Assembly: GCA_903904735.1 (NCBI GenBank)
Contig: CAIVDM010000026.1
Span: forward strand, 62,001 to 126,000
DNA length: 64,000 nucleotides
DNA from: an uncultured delta proteobacterium
Lineage (GTDB): Bacteria > Bdellovibrionota_C > UBA2361 > OMII01
Reading direction: 5' to 3'
Each line of letters opens with the position of its first letter. Position 1 is the first letter of the stretch. A program made the translations under genes and the position numbers. Positions 16,682 through 30,064 of the stretch are shown piece by piece. The notes under the pieces were generated by a model. The model saw nothing but the letters and a program-made list of their open reading frames with translations, made no database searches and had not been told where the DNA came from.

Positions 16682-17146
16682 ATGAAGAACCGTACCTTCC
16701 TCAATTCCATTACAGCGGCGTGTGTATGCCTTGTCGCGGGGTTAGCGACTGGATGCACCGAGCTTAATGGTCCGGGCGGATATAACCAGCCGTCACCCGG
16801 CTATGGCGCGCAGCCCGGTTACTATGGTGGTTCCCCATACTATGGAGGTTCTCCCTACTATGGCGGTGGTTATGGGTACGGCGGTTATCCGCCATCTGGT
16901 CCCTACGATCGCCGCGAGCGTGAGAGACTGGAAAGAGAGCGAGAGCGCTACGAGGAGGAACGTCGTCGACTCGAAGAGGAACGGCGTCGTCAGCAACAGC
17001 AGCCGCCCCCCGTCTATAGACCTCCTCGCGAAGAGCGTTGTCCGTCGGGCTTCAGTCCAAGTGAGCAGAAGTGCTCCCGAGAGGAGCGTCAGCGTGGGTG
17101 CCGAGATATGAGACTGCCTGGTGGTCTAGGGTGTGTGTCGCGATAG
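16682..17146 (+). CDS. Gly/Tyr-rich lipoprotein with charged helix and Cys-rich tail
   Basis: A 154-residue predicted lipoprotein. The signal peptide ends in LATGC (Cys25). Then comes a low-complexity Gly/Tyr/Pro section with three tandem copies of YYGGSP or YYGGGY (residues about 47-65). Next is a strongly charged Arg/Glu helix (RRERERLERERERYEEERR, about 77-102), a Gln/Pro linker, and a C-terminal domain of about 40 residues with four Cys (RCPSGF, KCSREER, GCRDM, GCVSR). The even Cys number suggests disulfides outside the cytoplasm. I do not recognise the family. An AGAGAAGAAA purine run precedes the ATG. A surface or cell-wall-interacting role would be only a guess. Confidence 0.75.
   Translation: MKNRTFLNSITAACVCLVAGLATGCTELNGPGGYNQPSPGYGAQPGYYGGSPYYGGSPYYGGGYGYGGYPPSGPYDRRERERLERERERYEEERRRLEEERRRQQQQPPPVYRPPREERCPSGFSPSEQKCSREERQRGCRDMRLPGGLGCVSR
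16820..16873 (+). repeat. 18-nt coding tandem repeat
   Basis: Three consecutive 18-nt units starting TACTATGG at 16820, 16838 and 16856 encode YYGGSP, YYGGSP and YYGGGY. The units differ mainly at third codon positions, so the repeat appears old and maintained at protein level. Confidence 0.8.
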
Positions 17147-17201
17147 CCACCTCTGTAGCTTCAGGATAGGCAGTGTGACGCGACTATGCGATCGGCCATA
17201 G

Positions 17202-19310
<2,109 letters not shown>

Positions 19311-19331
19311 TGTATCCGTGAAGACGCCAGA

Positions 19332-20264
19332 TTATCTTCTTCCGAGATTCCCCAGATGGTCCCACCCCCGTGAGAACGCGTAGCTAATCCCCATCCAGAG
19401 GAGCGCTATCGCGACGGCCGCCCATGGCTCGAAGGTGAGTTGACGCGCGTGAAGCTTAGTTTCCGCGTAGAGTCGAAGTGGAGCGAGGAGAACGAACATC
19501 AGGCACCACATTCTAAGTGAGTGGCGTCCGCAGTATTCCATCCAGGAGTTGCCGATTGAAAATCGCCCTAACGAATAAAGAGTCAATGTGCCTAACAGAC
19601 AGCTTAGCGCCATAAAGGATGGAGTTAAGAGTAGTTTGTCGGGAGCGTCCAAGAGCGCCAACGTGCCTACGGTCACCAGCGCCCAACTATAGGTGTGTCG
19701 CAGTGCACGCTCTCTCCAGGAGTGACAGACTAAGGTTCCTGCCACGACTACGGGGAGAAAGAAGATGGCGCCTTTATACCCTCCTAAGTACTCGAGGGAG
19801 GGGACTATCGTAACACCGAGATAGGGGAGCGTGTAATAGAGCAGGGCGATGCTCATGATCACCACGATATTCGTCGTGACGCCAACGCTCGCTAACAGCA
19901 GAGTAGGAATCGTCAGGGCGGCATTTAGCATAACCTCATCCATGCCACCGAAGGTGCCGGTTGAGAACGGGGTAATAATCGCGGAGGCGAAGAGCATAAG
20001 ACCAAGTCGTTTCGCTATGCTCTTCCAGAGCGGAAGTCGCCACAGCATATCGTATCGACTTCGCAAAATCGCGAGTGACATACCACTTGAGAAGAGAAAG
20101 AGACTGAGCACGAAGTCCCCGAGTCGGAGCCTGCCAGCGACATTATGCTCGAGTATCGCTGGTAAGCTCCGCGACAGGGTTCCGACGACGCTATAGAAAA
20201 ACATCCCCATGACTGCGATACCTCGTAGCAGGTCGAGTTGTCTATCTCGTGAATAATCGCTCAT
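19332..20264 (-). CDS. HGSNAT-like (DUF1624/DUF5009) membrane acyltransferase
   Basis: A 310-residue protein with about nine TM helices. The N-terminus reads RDRQLDLLRGIAVMGMFFYSVVG, the R..LD.LRG signature of the heparan-alpha-glucosaminide N-acetyltransferase-like superfamily. A catalytic-type His in the first loops (ILEHNVAGRLRLGDFVLSLFLFSSGM) fits families that move acetyl or acyl groups across the membrane to extracytoplasmic sugars. The bacterial proteins are largely uncharacterized. It is convergent with ligA and divergent from gltX. Substrate unknown. Confidence 0.78.
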   Translation of the reverse strand: MSDYSRDRQLDLLRGIAVMGMFFYSVVGTLSRSLPAILEHNVAGRLRLGDFVLSLFLFSSGMSLAILRSRYDMLWRLPLWKSIAKRLGLMLFASAIITPFSTGTFGGMDEVMLNAALTIPTLLLASVGVTTNIVVIMSIALLYYTLPYLGVTIVPSLEYLGGYKGAIFFLPVVVAGTLVCHSWRERALRHTYSWALVTVGTLALLDAPDKLLLTPSFMALSCLLGTLTLYSLGRFSIGNSWMEYCGRHSLRMWCLMFVLLAPLRLYAETKLHARQLTFEPWAAVAIALLWMGISYAFSRGWDHLGNLGRR

Positions 20265-20457
20265 GTGCGGGTGCCTATCAGACCCTTGTTTCAGGGAGGG
20301 CGGTTCATCCGTAGCCTAGCCTGAAGCAAGCCACGAAACCTAGAAATCGTAAAGACGTGTTATGCGAGTAAAAAGCCCGAGCCTAAGACTTCGCAACAGT
20401 GCGGGACCGGCGTGGATTGGTGCGGAATTAGCCACTCATCTCGCGGATCTAATAGTT

Positions 20458-20486
20458 TTGCCACACCTGGGGTAATAGTCTATATT
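20458..20486 (+). promoter_or_regulatory. Sigma-70-type promoter for gltX
   Basis: TTGCCA at 20458-20463 and TATATT at 20481-20486 are separated by exactly 17 nt. They place a transcription start near 20493, about 23 nt before the gltX ATG, with AGAGAGGA as ribosome-binding site in the short leader. This is a match to consensus read by eye. Confidence 0.6.
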
Positions 20487-20515
20487 TTGCGGGTTCATAG
20501 AGAGGATTACAGATC

Positions 20516-21994
20516 ATGACAGAGGTTCGAACTCGCTTCGCCCCATCGCCCACAGGCTTTCAGCATTTAGGTGGTTTTCGCACCGCGTTTTTCGCGTGGC
20601 TGTTGGCCAAGCACCAAGGCGGCAAGTTCTTGCTCCGCGTCGAGGATACTGATCAGGAGCGATCGGTTCCTGGCGCGGTTCGTTACATCATAGAGGAGCT
20701 CGCCTGGTTTGGAATCCAGATTGATGAGGGGCCAAGCAGAGCCGAGCTTAAATCTCTTGGGGAGGATTGGGACTCGGCTCCTGATTTGAGCGGAGAGTGT
20801 GGTCCTTACATTCAGAGCCTGCGCCTCCCGCGTTACAAAGAGGTCGCGGAGCAGTTGATTGAGAAGGGCTTCGCGTATCGTTGTGATTGTACTCCCGAGA
20901 TGCTCGAGCGAGAGCGAAATGAGCAGATGGCCCGCAAGGAGCAGCCGGGATACTCAGGATATTGTCGTACGCGTAATGTTAGCGCTGACACGAAGCATGT
21001 CGTGCGGTTCAAGATGCCTCAACGACGAGCGATAAGCTTTAATGACGCCATTCGTGGTCGTGTGGCGTGGGACACGATACCTTTGCGTGACACGGTGATT
21101 CTAAAGAGTGGTGGGTTCCCAATGTATCACCTCGCGGTGGTCGTTGATGATCACGATATGAAGATCAGCCATGTCCTTCGAGGAATCGAGTGGCTTTCCT
21201 CAACACCGATTCATCTTTTGCTTTATGAAGCGTTGGGTTGGGAGCCCCCGGTGTTCGCGCATCTGCCCGTGGTGAATGGCCCGGATGGCAAGAAGCTTTC
21301 AAAGCGCACCGGCGCCGCTAAATCGAGTGAGCTCCGAGAAAAGGGATTCTTGGCGGAAGCGGTCCTTAACTATGTGAGCTTGATCGGATGGGCTCCAGGA
21401 GAGGGCAGCGATCAGGAGATATTTACGAGAGATGAACTGGTTTCGAAGTTTTCCCTGGAAGGGATAAATGAGGCGAGTGGTGTCTTTGACCCAGTGAAGC
21501 TGGAGTGGATGAATGGTGTATATATCCGCAACTTGCCAATCGAGGAGTTTATTTCGCGCACGATGCCGTTTTTGAAAGCGGCTGAGGTAGACCTCTCTCG
21601 TGATGCCTTCGCGGCTATAGCGCCCCATGTTCAAGAGCGCGTAAAGGTGCTCACTGAGGTTCCGCCGATGGTTGAGTTTCTCTGTGATCGGCCCCTGCAA
21701 CGGCAGATGGAGGCGATGTTCCAGAAGGGCGTGGACGCGACCAAGGCAAAGGAGATTTTGAACCGCGGGGCGCAGGTTTTGGAGGCGTTGCCGGAGTTCT
21801 CCGTGGCGGCGATAGATCAAGCGCTACGAGGGGTTGCGACTGAACTAGGGCTAAAACCAGGACCTGCCTTCGTAGCCCTTCGAATAGCGGTGACCGGTAA
21901 GACTGTAACGCCACCGTTATTTGAGTCGTTTGCAGTGCTGGGCAGGGATAAGGTACTATCCCGCATCCGAGAGACTATAGGTCTGATTGCGTAA
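20516..21994 (+). CDS. gltX: Glutamyl-tRNA synthetase
   Basis: Charges tRNA-Glu. The 492-residue class Ic synthetase has the HIGH-region PSPTGFQHLGG (residues 10-20), the GFAYRCDC zinc-type CxC segment, and the KMSKS-region KKLSKR near residue 260. Bacterial-type helical anticodon-binding domains form the C-terminal third. An insertion of roughly 15 residues lies between DEGP and GPYIQSLR (ELKSLGEDWDSAPDLSGE), where most GltX have a short GG link. The gene starts a compact run (gltX, efp, greA, dnaG): efp follows after 14 nt. Discriminating versus non-discriminating specificity cannot be decided here. Confidence 0.96.
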   Translation: MTEVRTRFAPSPTGFQHLGGFRTAFFAWLLAKHQGGKFLLRVEDTDQERSVPGAVRYIIEELAWFGIQIDEGPSRAELKSLGEDWDSAPDLSGECGPYIQSLRLPRYKEVAEQLIEKGFAYRCDCTPEMLERERNEQMARKEQPGYSGYCRTRNVSADTKHVVRFKMPQRRAISFNDAIRGRVAWDTIPLRDTVILKSGGFPMYHLAVVVDDHDMKISHVLRGIEWLSSTPIHLLLYEALGWEPPVFAHLPVVNGPDGKKLSKRTGAAKSSELREKGFLAEAVLNYVSLIGWAPGEGSDQEIFTRDELVSKFSLEGINEASGVFDPVKLEWMNGVYIRNLPIEEFISRTMPFLKAAEVDLSRDAFAAIAPHVQERVKVLTEVPPMVEFLCDRPLQRQMEAMFQKGVDATKAKEILNRGAQVLEALPEFSVAAIDQALRGVATELGLKPGPAFVALRIAVTGKTVTPPLFESFAVLGRDKVLSRIRETIGLIA

Positions 21995-22008
21995 TTTGTA
22001 GGTACGAA

Positions 22009-22563
22009 ATGAAAGCCAAGGATATACGACGCGGAACCGTCATCAAGTTCAAGAACTCACTCTTCAGTGTTATGGATTTCCACCACCATACGCCAGGAAA
22101 CCTGCGCGCCATGGTTCAGGTGAAGTTGCGTAACCTCATGAACGGCAATCAGATGGAGCACCGCTTTAGCTCAACTGAGGATATCGAGACAGCGGACGTA
22201 TTTAATCAGCCAGGTACGTTCCTCTACTCTGACCAGAATGGGTCCCATTTCATGAATAGCGAGACGTATGAAGAGGTGACAATCTCTGATGAGATGCTCG
22301 GCACCGGCAAGTATTATCTGCAAGAAGGTATGCAAGTTCAGTTGTCGATGTATGAGGAGAATCCGATCGGCATTCAATTGCCTCAGACCGTGACCTTAGT
22401 TATCGCTGAGACTGAGCCAGGTCTGAAAGGGGCCACCCAAACGAACTCCCCCAAGCCAGCGAAGACAGACACCGGTCTGCAGCTGAACGTTCCTCAGTTC
22501 GTGAACATTGGCGATAAGGTTATCATCAACACTGAGTCCGGCGAGTACCAGAGCCGAGCCTAA
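22009..22563 (+). CDS. efp: Elongation factor P with Asn at the tip position
   Basis: EF-P binds between the P and E sites and relieves ribosome stalling at polyproline. The 184-residue protein has the three-domain layout: an N-terminal KOW-like domain, then OB domains II and III ending in GDKVIINTESGEYQSR. The domain I loop reads TPGNLRA at residues 28-34, in register with E. coli KPGKGQA. The tip residue is therefore Asn31, not the Lys or Arg that receives beta-lysine, rhamnose or 5-aminopentanol. Unmodified tips with other residues are known in some lineages. The gene is packed between gltX (14 nt) and greA (19 nt). Confidence 0.94.
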   Translation: MKAKDIRRGTVIKFKNSLFSVMDFHHHTPGNLRAMVQVKLRNLMNGNQMEHRFSSTEDIETADVFNQPGTFLYSDQNGSHFMNSETYEEVTISDEMLGTGKYYLQEGMQVQLSMYEENPIGIQLPQTVTLVIAETEPGLKGATQTNSPKPAKTDTGLQLNVPQFVNIGDKVIINTESGEYQSRA

Positions 22564-22582
22564 CGAGCAGGATGAAAATATC

Positions 22583-23092
22583 ATGAAGCGTCCGATGACT
22601 CCGCGTGGCTACGCCGCGCTTCGAACGGAATTAATGAAGCTTAAGTCCATGCGACCAGAGTTGGCTCGCGCTATCGAGATAGCGCGAGGACACGGCGATC
22701 TCTCTGAGAACGGCGACTATGACGCCGCCAAGGAGAAGTCTGGCATGACAGAGGCGAAGATTCGAGATATCGAGGCGCGTCTGGCGATGGCGGAGGTTAT
22801 CGATCCGCGTAAGCTTGGCGAGCCATCTCGGGTCGTGTTTGGCTCAAGCGTGAAAATTGAGGATGTCGACACTGGAGACCAGCGCACTATTAGCATCTTT
22901 GGCGCGGAAGAGTCGGATGTTGAGAAGGGGTGGATCTCGTATGAGGCGCCACTTGGTAAGGCCTTGATCGGAAAAGAGATCGGGGATGTCGTAAAAGTCC
23001 CGCTCCCGGCCGGCGCCAGGGAGTACGAGGTGGTGGAGATCTTCGTGGTATACGAGGAAGAGATTACCGTCTTCTCCGAAAGGGAAGAGTAA
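22583..23092 (+). CDS. greA: Transcription elongation factor GreA
   Basis: Stimulates transcript cleavage by backtracked RNA polymerase. The 169-residue protein has the N-terminal coiled-coil with the catalytic acidic tip in GDLSENGDYDAAKE (family consensus GDLSENAEYxAAK), and a C-terminal FKBP-like domain with SYEAPLGKALIGKEIGD. Length is usual (E. coli 158). I start at the ATG at 22583; an upstream frame reaching 22508 would overlap efp. Context with efp joins two factors that rescue stalled machines. Confidence 0.95.
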   Translation: MKRPMTPRGYAALRTELMKLKSMRPELARAIEIARGHGDLSENGDYDAAKEKSGMTEAKIRDIEARLAMAEVIDPRKLGEPSRVVFGSSVKIEDVDTGDQRTISIFGAEESDVEKGWISYEAPLGKALIGKEIGDVVKVPLPAGAREYEVVEIFVVYEEEITVFSEREE

Positions 23093-23166
23093 TCATCGTA
23101 CGAGGCGTAGCGACCTCGACCTCCAGTTTTGTGTTGTCTTTTGGCGTCTTGTGATAAGCTGCCGAC

Positions 23167-25089
23167 GTGATTTCCCAAGAGAGCATCGAGCGGATCAAGA
23201 CCGAATCAAATATTGTGGAGCTTGTCTCTGAGACCGTGAAGTTACGACGGGCGGGGATGTACTACTCTGGGCTCTGCCCTTTTCATTCTGAGCGCTCACC
23301 TTCGTTCTTCGTGAGGGAGAGTTCAAATAGCTACACATGTTACGGCTGTGGCGCGTCTGGGAATGTTATTTCGTTTGTGATGGGTACTCGGGCGATGAAT
23401 TTCCCCGATGCGGTTGAGTTTCTCGCTGGGCGCTTCGGCATCGAGCTGAAGTACGACTCCAAGCGGCCAGCCGGACCAACCGTAGACCGGGAGAAACTCT
23501 TTTCTGTTTGCCAGGCGGCACATAACTTCTTTCGGCATTCGTTGATGCAGGTCAAGAAGGGCCAAGGGGAGTTCGCCAAAGTTGGAGAGTACCTAAAAAA
23601 GCGCGGGCTCACGGCGGAGGCGATTAATACCTTTGGAATTGGGTACAGCCCCAACCAACGTGGATTGTTGCTCGATGCCCTTAAAGCCGCCGGCTTTGAT
23701 GACGACACGATTATGAAGACGGGGCTGGTTCGACGAACCGCGTCGGGGGAGCTCTATGAGATGTTTCGCTCTCGGCTTGTGTTCCCCATCTACATTGATT
23801 CACGGAGAATCGCGGGTTTCGGTGGTAGAATAATTCCCGGAGTTCTTGAGCCGTCCTATGAACAGCAAGCGCCCAAATACCTCAATTCTCCCGAGACGCC
23901 GATCTATCACAAAAGCAAGACGATTTACGGTTTGCCGCAAGCCATGACGGCGATTCGAGAGGCCGGCGAAGTCTTTGTGGTGGAGGGCTACATGGACGTA
24001 ATCGGACTCTGGATGAAGGGGGTTCGAAACGTGGTCGCCTGTTGTGGTACCGCAATGACAGAACAGCACGTAAAGCGCTTCGCAAGCGTCTGTAATCGTG
24101 TCCATCTCTTGTTTGACGGTGATTCCGCTGGAAGAAACGCGGCCGCGAAGAGCTTTATGGTGGCTCGAAACGCGGAGGTTGATGTGACTGCGTGCTTTTT
24201 GCCGGATGAAGTCGATCCAGACGATTTCGCTAGACAGCATGGAGACGCCACGGGGCGCGCGCTGCAGGAGCTTCCGAAAGCTGAATTGCTCGACGTGCAC
24301 ATCGACGGACTTCTCGCTAAAGCGGGGTGCTCGTCGGCTGAGAAGCCTGGTCCTAATCTCTTGGGAAAACTGTGTGACGAGGTCGCCAAAGCTGTGGCCG
24401 GAGTCGACCGTGAAGTTGTGAGGTCCTCATTTTTGACTCGGGCGGCGCGACGTCTAGGTGTCGAGGTTCCTCAAATTGGAAGGCTGGTTGACCAGCTGCG
24501 ATTGAAGGGACCCGCGAAGATAACGGAGGAGCGGCCTTCGGCGCTTCCATTCAGAGTCTCGAATAGTCAGACTTCAGATCAAGAGGTAGGTTCCGCTCGT
24601 AACGATCGTCAACCAGCGCAGTTGCCTCGTATAGACCTTGATATTCTTCGCTCTGTGATGGTTCTCAAAGGGGAGGTGCTTCCTGGGCTGATGGCGAACG
24701 CGGAGGTTTGCGGACTCATTCAACCCGAGACGTTACGGTTTATAATGGCTTTCAAGGATATGCTCGACCAGCATTCGGAGGATGAGGCTCATCAGCGGCA
24801 GGCTGTTAAGGAATATCTACAGTCGCTAGGTCAGGGATGGGTCGCTCTCTGGAAGGAGGCCTATAAGATGGCTAAAGCTGACGTAAGTATGCAGGAGCTA
24901 TACCGAGTTAGCCTCCTTGGGCTGCGTCGCGAGAAGCTCCGGGTTCTCATGGAAGAGTGTAAGCAGGAGCTTTTGACAGGCGGGGATGACCCACATCGCC
25001 AGCTAGAGATCTCTGAGCGTATACGCTCCCTCAAGAGTCAATTAGATGCGTACGGTCGGGGGGTGGACCTTACACCCCCAAATAGTTAA
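23167..25089 (+). CDS. dnaG: DNA primase
   Basis: Synthesizes RNA primers at the fork. The 640-residue protein starts with GTG and has the CHC2 zinc finger (CPFHSERSPSFFV then CYGCGASGN). The TOPRIM catalytic core follows, with EGYMDVI and DGDSAGRNAA (acidic metal ligands). A C-terminal helicase-binding region follows after a variable linker around 440-490. It precedes rpoD by 159 nt, the classical macromolecular-synthesis order (rpsU is absent here). Confidence 0.97.
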   Translation: MISQESIERIKTESNIVELVSETVKLRRAGMYYSGLCPFHSERSPSFFVRESSNSYTCYGCGASGNVISFVMGTRAMNFPDAVEFLAGRFGIELKYDSKRPAGPTVDREKLFSVCQAAHNFFRHSLMQVKKGQGEFAKVGEYLKKRGLTAEAINTFGIGYSPNQRGLLLDALKAAGFDDDTIMKTGLVRRTASGELYEMFRSRLVFPIYIDSRRIAGFGGRIIPGVLEPSYEQQAPKYLNSPETPIYHKSKTIYGLPQAMTAIREAGEVFVVEGYMDVIGLWMKGVRNVVACCGTAMTEQHVKRFASVCNRVHLLFDGDSAGRNAAAKSFMVARNAEVDVTACFLPDEVDPDDFARQHGDATGRALQELPKAELLDVHIDGLLAKAGCSSAEKPGPNLLGKLCDEVAKAVAGVDREVVRSSFLTRAARRLGVEVPQIGRLVDQLRLKGPAKITEERPSALPFRVSNSQTSDQEVGSARNDRQPAQLPRIDLDILRSVMVLKGEVLPGLMANAEVCGLIQPETLRFIMAFKDMLDQHSEDEAHQRQAVKEYLQSLGQGWVALWKEAYKMAKADVSMQELYRVSLLGLRREKLRVLMEECKQELLTGGDDPHRQLEISERIRSLKSQLDAYGRGVDLTPPNS

Positions 25090-25248
25090 GATTGCGAGAT
25101 CTATTGGGGCGCGACCGCCCCAGGGACTAACCTCTCAATGTGGGAAAGAGGTAAACGGACGTGTGTGCCAAAGGAGCGCAGATGCGTCCATACAGTTTTG
25201 AAGTGTGTGGTAACAACAAAGCTTAACCCGAAGGTTGCGTCGGATTAG

Positions 25249-27624
<2,376 letters not shown>

Positions 27625-27674
27625 CGACACAAAAGGCGCGTGAGTTTTCGCGCGCCCGAGTGTAGGGAGATGCC

Positions 27675-28256
27675 ATGAGAGTGATTACCTTCGTCAGTAG
27701 TCTAGTTTTCTTGGTCGGGTGTGGTCGTTATATGCCACCGATTCCGCCAGAGTCGCTAGCGCCCAAAGCGGTGCAAGGGTTGACCGTGACTCCCTCGGAC
27801 CAGGGTGTCTTGTTCGCGTGGACAGCGGCGGATCAGGATCGTCGGGGAAAAGAGTTGAAGTCAGCGGATGGTTTCTCCGTTGAGCGCAAAGAGATAGCTC
27901 GTCGTGGGGATGAGACTGATCCCGCCGTTCGTTTTGAGGAATTGGCTTTCCTCAAGGATACTCATGTAGAGAAGCGAGAAGACTTACGTAAAGAGGCTCG
28001 GGCGCAGGGTAAAATCGGTCGAACCGTGAAAGCCCCAGCTGAACTCTTATCGTTCTCGTATCTCGATAAAAATCCGAAGCTCGGAACCACCTACATCTAC
28101 CAGATAGTGCCTAAGAATCAGGGTGGTGTAGATGGGCAGGTGGGCGAGGTGGTGCGAGTCGTATTCCAGGGTGCGCAGAGCGCGGTACTGGTTAGACCAT
28201 CTGCTGAGATGGAGGACATAGCGACGGCGGCTCAACTCGCGGCGGCGCCCCAGTAG
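27675..28256 (+). CDS. Lipoprotein with a fibronectin type III-like domain
   Basis: A 193-residue predicted lipoprotein. The signal peptide ends at LVGC (Cys16), followed by a Pro-rich stretch (RYMPPIPPESLAP). A fibronectin III-like fold is suggested by VQGLTVTPSDQGVLFAWTA, DGFSVERKEI and GTTYIYQIVPKNQGGVDGQVGEVV (typical FN3 strands B, C and F/G). A charged insertion separates the strands. GTAGGGAGA precedes the ATG. In several deltaproteobacteria a similar small lipoprotein gene precedes lysA-dapA-dapB; here it precedes dapA-dapB and lysA is missing. Function unknown. Confidence 0.75.
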   Translation: MRVITFVSSLVFLVGCGRYMPPIPPESLAPKAVQGLTVTPSDQGVLFAWTAADQDRRGKELKSADGFSVERKEIARRGDETDPAVRFEELAFLKDTHVEKREDLRKEARAQGKIGRTVKAPAELLSFSYLDKNPKLGTTYIYQIVPKNQGGVDGQVGEVVRVVFQGAQSAVLVRPSAEMEDIATAAQLAAAPQ

Positions 28257-28370
28257 GGAAGAACGCCGCGAACGGTTCATATCGGATTGCTAGCCCCTTA
28301 TTTTCTTTGATTTTTAATTCGATGCGGTCTAGCGTCCTGGATCATTGACCGAGATTCGAGAGGACGCCGT

Positions 28371-29258
28371 ATGAAATCAGAAAAGCTCGATATCAGTGGG
28401 GTGTACACCGCCTTGGTAACACCTTTTTCCAAAGATGGCGCTTCGGTTGATTTTAAATCCTTAGGGACGTTGATAGATCAGCAGCTTGAGGCCGGAGTGA
28501 GCGGAGTGGTCGCGTGTGGTTCCACAGGGGAGGCCGTCACGTTAAGTGACTCCGAATACGTGGAAGTGGTCCGTTTCGCTCAAGAGCGCACAAGGGGAAA
28601 GGTTCCTTGCGTCGCGGGCGTATCGGTCAGCGCGACCGCTCGCGCCGTGGAAATGGCTCGCGTCATTTCAGAGCTTGGGTGCGATGGAATCTTGGTCGCG
28701 ACACCTCCGTACAATAAACCATCTCAGCAGGGAATCATCGCGCACTTCCGCGCCGTTAAGGCGGCGACGAAACTTCCGTTGATCGGTTACAACATACCGG
28801 GACGGAGTGGAGTGGCGATCTCGCCCGCGACCCTAGGGGCTCTTAGTCAAGAGAACCTGATCGTCGGCGTCAAGGAATCCTCGAGCTCAGTAGACGCGCT
28901 CGCGGACACGATGACAGCGATCCGTCCTGAATGTCAGGTGGTCTCTGGTGATGATTCGTTGACGCTCGCTGTTCTCGCCTATGGCGGTGTTGGCGTGATC
29001 TCGGCGTCGGCGAACGTGATGCCGGCGGAGTTCGTGAGCCTTTACCAAAGTTGGGAACGAGGGGATACACGACAAGCTACGAAAATTCAGTTGGAGATGT
29101 TGGCGAAGATTCGCTCGTTGTTTATGGAGTCGAATCCGGTGCCAGCGAAGACAGTTCTCGCGTTACGTGGTGTTATCGCCGAGCCGACCGTCCGATTACC
29201 GCTCGTGCCGCTGAGCGCCGAGACTCTGAAAAAAGTGAGGAGCGAGTTCAACGTATGA
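28371..29258 (+). CDS. dapA: 4-hydroxy-tetrahydrodipicolinate synthase
   Basis: Condenses pyruvate with aspartate semialdehyde, the first committed step toward diaminopimelate and lysine. The 295-residue TIM barrel has the GSTGEA motif (pyruvate binding), PPYNKPSQQG with the catalytic-triad Tyr, YNIPGRSG, and the Schiff-base Lys in VGVKESS. Length matches the family. The stop overlaps the dapB ATG as ATGA, so the two are translationally coupled. Confidence 0.97.
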   Translation: MKSEKLDISGVYTALVTPFSKDGASVDFKSLGTLIDQQLEAGVSGVVACGSTGEAVTLSDSEYVEVVRFAQERTRGKVPCVAGVSVSATARAVEMARVISELGCDGILVATPPYNKPSQQGIIAHFRAVKAATKLPLIGYNIPGRSGVAISPATLGALSQENLIVGVKESSSSVDALADTMTAIRPECQVVSGDDSLTLAVLAYGGVGVISASANVMPAEFVSLYQSWERGDTRQATKIQLEMLAKIRSLFMESNPVPAKTVLALRGVIAEPTVRLPLVPLSAETLKKVRSEFNV

Positions 29259-30001
29259 CCAGAATCGGTGTGGTAGGAGCCTCTGGACGAACCGGTTCGT
29301 GTGCCGTTAGAGCCGTCCTACAGCGAAGCGATTGTTCATTGATCGCGGCGATAGTTTCCAGCGGCTCTCCTGTTTTGTCGCACGTAGTGCCTGAGACCTC
29401 AGTCTCCTATTCGAGCTCTTTGGGGGATCTAGCTGGGTGCGACGCGGTTATTGATTTCTCCACGCCGGAAGTTTCGGTGCTTGTGGCGGAAGGGTGCGCG
29501 AAGATGAACATCCCGCTCTTAGTGGCCACGACGGGACATAGCTCGGCGCAGCTAGAGACAATCCGCTCCTATGGAGCTCGCATTCCCTTGGGAATCACGT
29601 CAAACACCTCAGTTGGCGCCGCGGCACTGTCGAAGTTAGCCAGTAAGGCTAAGCTAATGTTGGGCGAGGATTTCGACATCGAAGTGATGGAGATCCATCA
29701 CCGCATGAAAAAAGATGCCCCGTCAGGCACCGCCCGCTCTGTGCTGGAAGACGTTCGCGGAGACTCTCGAGTTGTTTTTGGACGCGAGGGGCAACGGCAG
29801 TCAGAAGAGATCGGTGTGGTATCGCTTCGCGGCGGTGATGTTGTGGGCGACCACACGGTGTATTTTTTAGGCCAGGGCGAGCGAATTGAGATAACTCATC
29901 GAGTGGCGACCAGGGAGGTTTTCGGCGTGGGAGCCGTTAGATTCGCGCTCAAGCTCATCGGTAAGACTCCTGGTGTGTATGGCGCGAAGGATCTTGTTTA
30001 G
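29255..30001 (+). CDS. dapB: 4-hydroxy-tetrahydrodipicolinate reductase
   Basis: Reduces the DapA product with NAD(P)H. The 248-residue protein has the Rossmann motif GVVGASGRTGS at residues 5-15, DFSTPE, TTGHS and the substrate motif HHRMKKDAPSGTA with catalytic His and Lys. Family length is 240-270. I start at ATG 29255, overlapping the dapA stop; a frame extending to 29051 would lie inside dapA. A GGGGT/ACCCC inverted repeat at about 30002-30022 follows the stop. Confidence 0.97.
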   Translation: MTRIGVVGASGRTGSCAVRAVLQRSDCSLIAAIVSSGSPVLSHVVPETSVSYSSSLGDLAGCDAVIDFSTPEVSVLVAEGCAKMNIPLLVATTGHSSAQLETIRSYGARIPLGITSNTSVGAAALSKLASKAKLMLGEDFDIEVMEIHHRMKKDAPSGTARSVLEDVRGDSRVVFGREGQRQSEEIGVVSLRGGDVVGDHTVYFLGQGERIEITHRVATREVFGVGAVRFALKLIGKTPGVYGAKDLV

Positions 30002-30035
30002 GGGGTCTAAAGTTTAAACCCCTGAAAATAGTCCG

Positions 30036-30064
30036 TTGCGTTTAGGTATCCCCCCTGTTATAAG
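30036..30064 (+). promoter_or_regulatory. Candidate promoter for the IclR-family gene
   Basis: TTGCGT at 30036-30041 and TATAAG at 30059-30064 are 17 nt apart. A start near 30071 would give a leader of about 200 nt before the ATG at 30271. Between them I see no supported gene. Match to consensus by eye only. Confidence 0.45.

Noticed and set aside
27636-27657. Terminator after rpoD (GGCGCGT with GCGCGCC)
   Set aside because: The stem is good but no T-tract follows, and the next gene starts 17 nt later with its ribosome-binding site in the same stretch.
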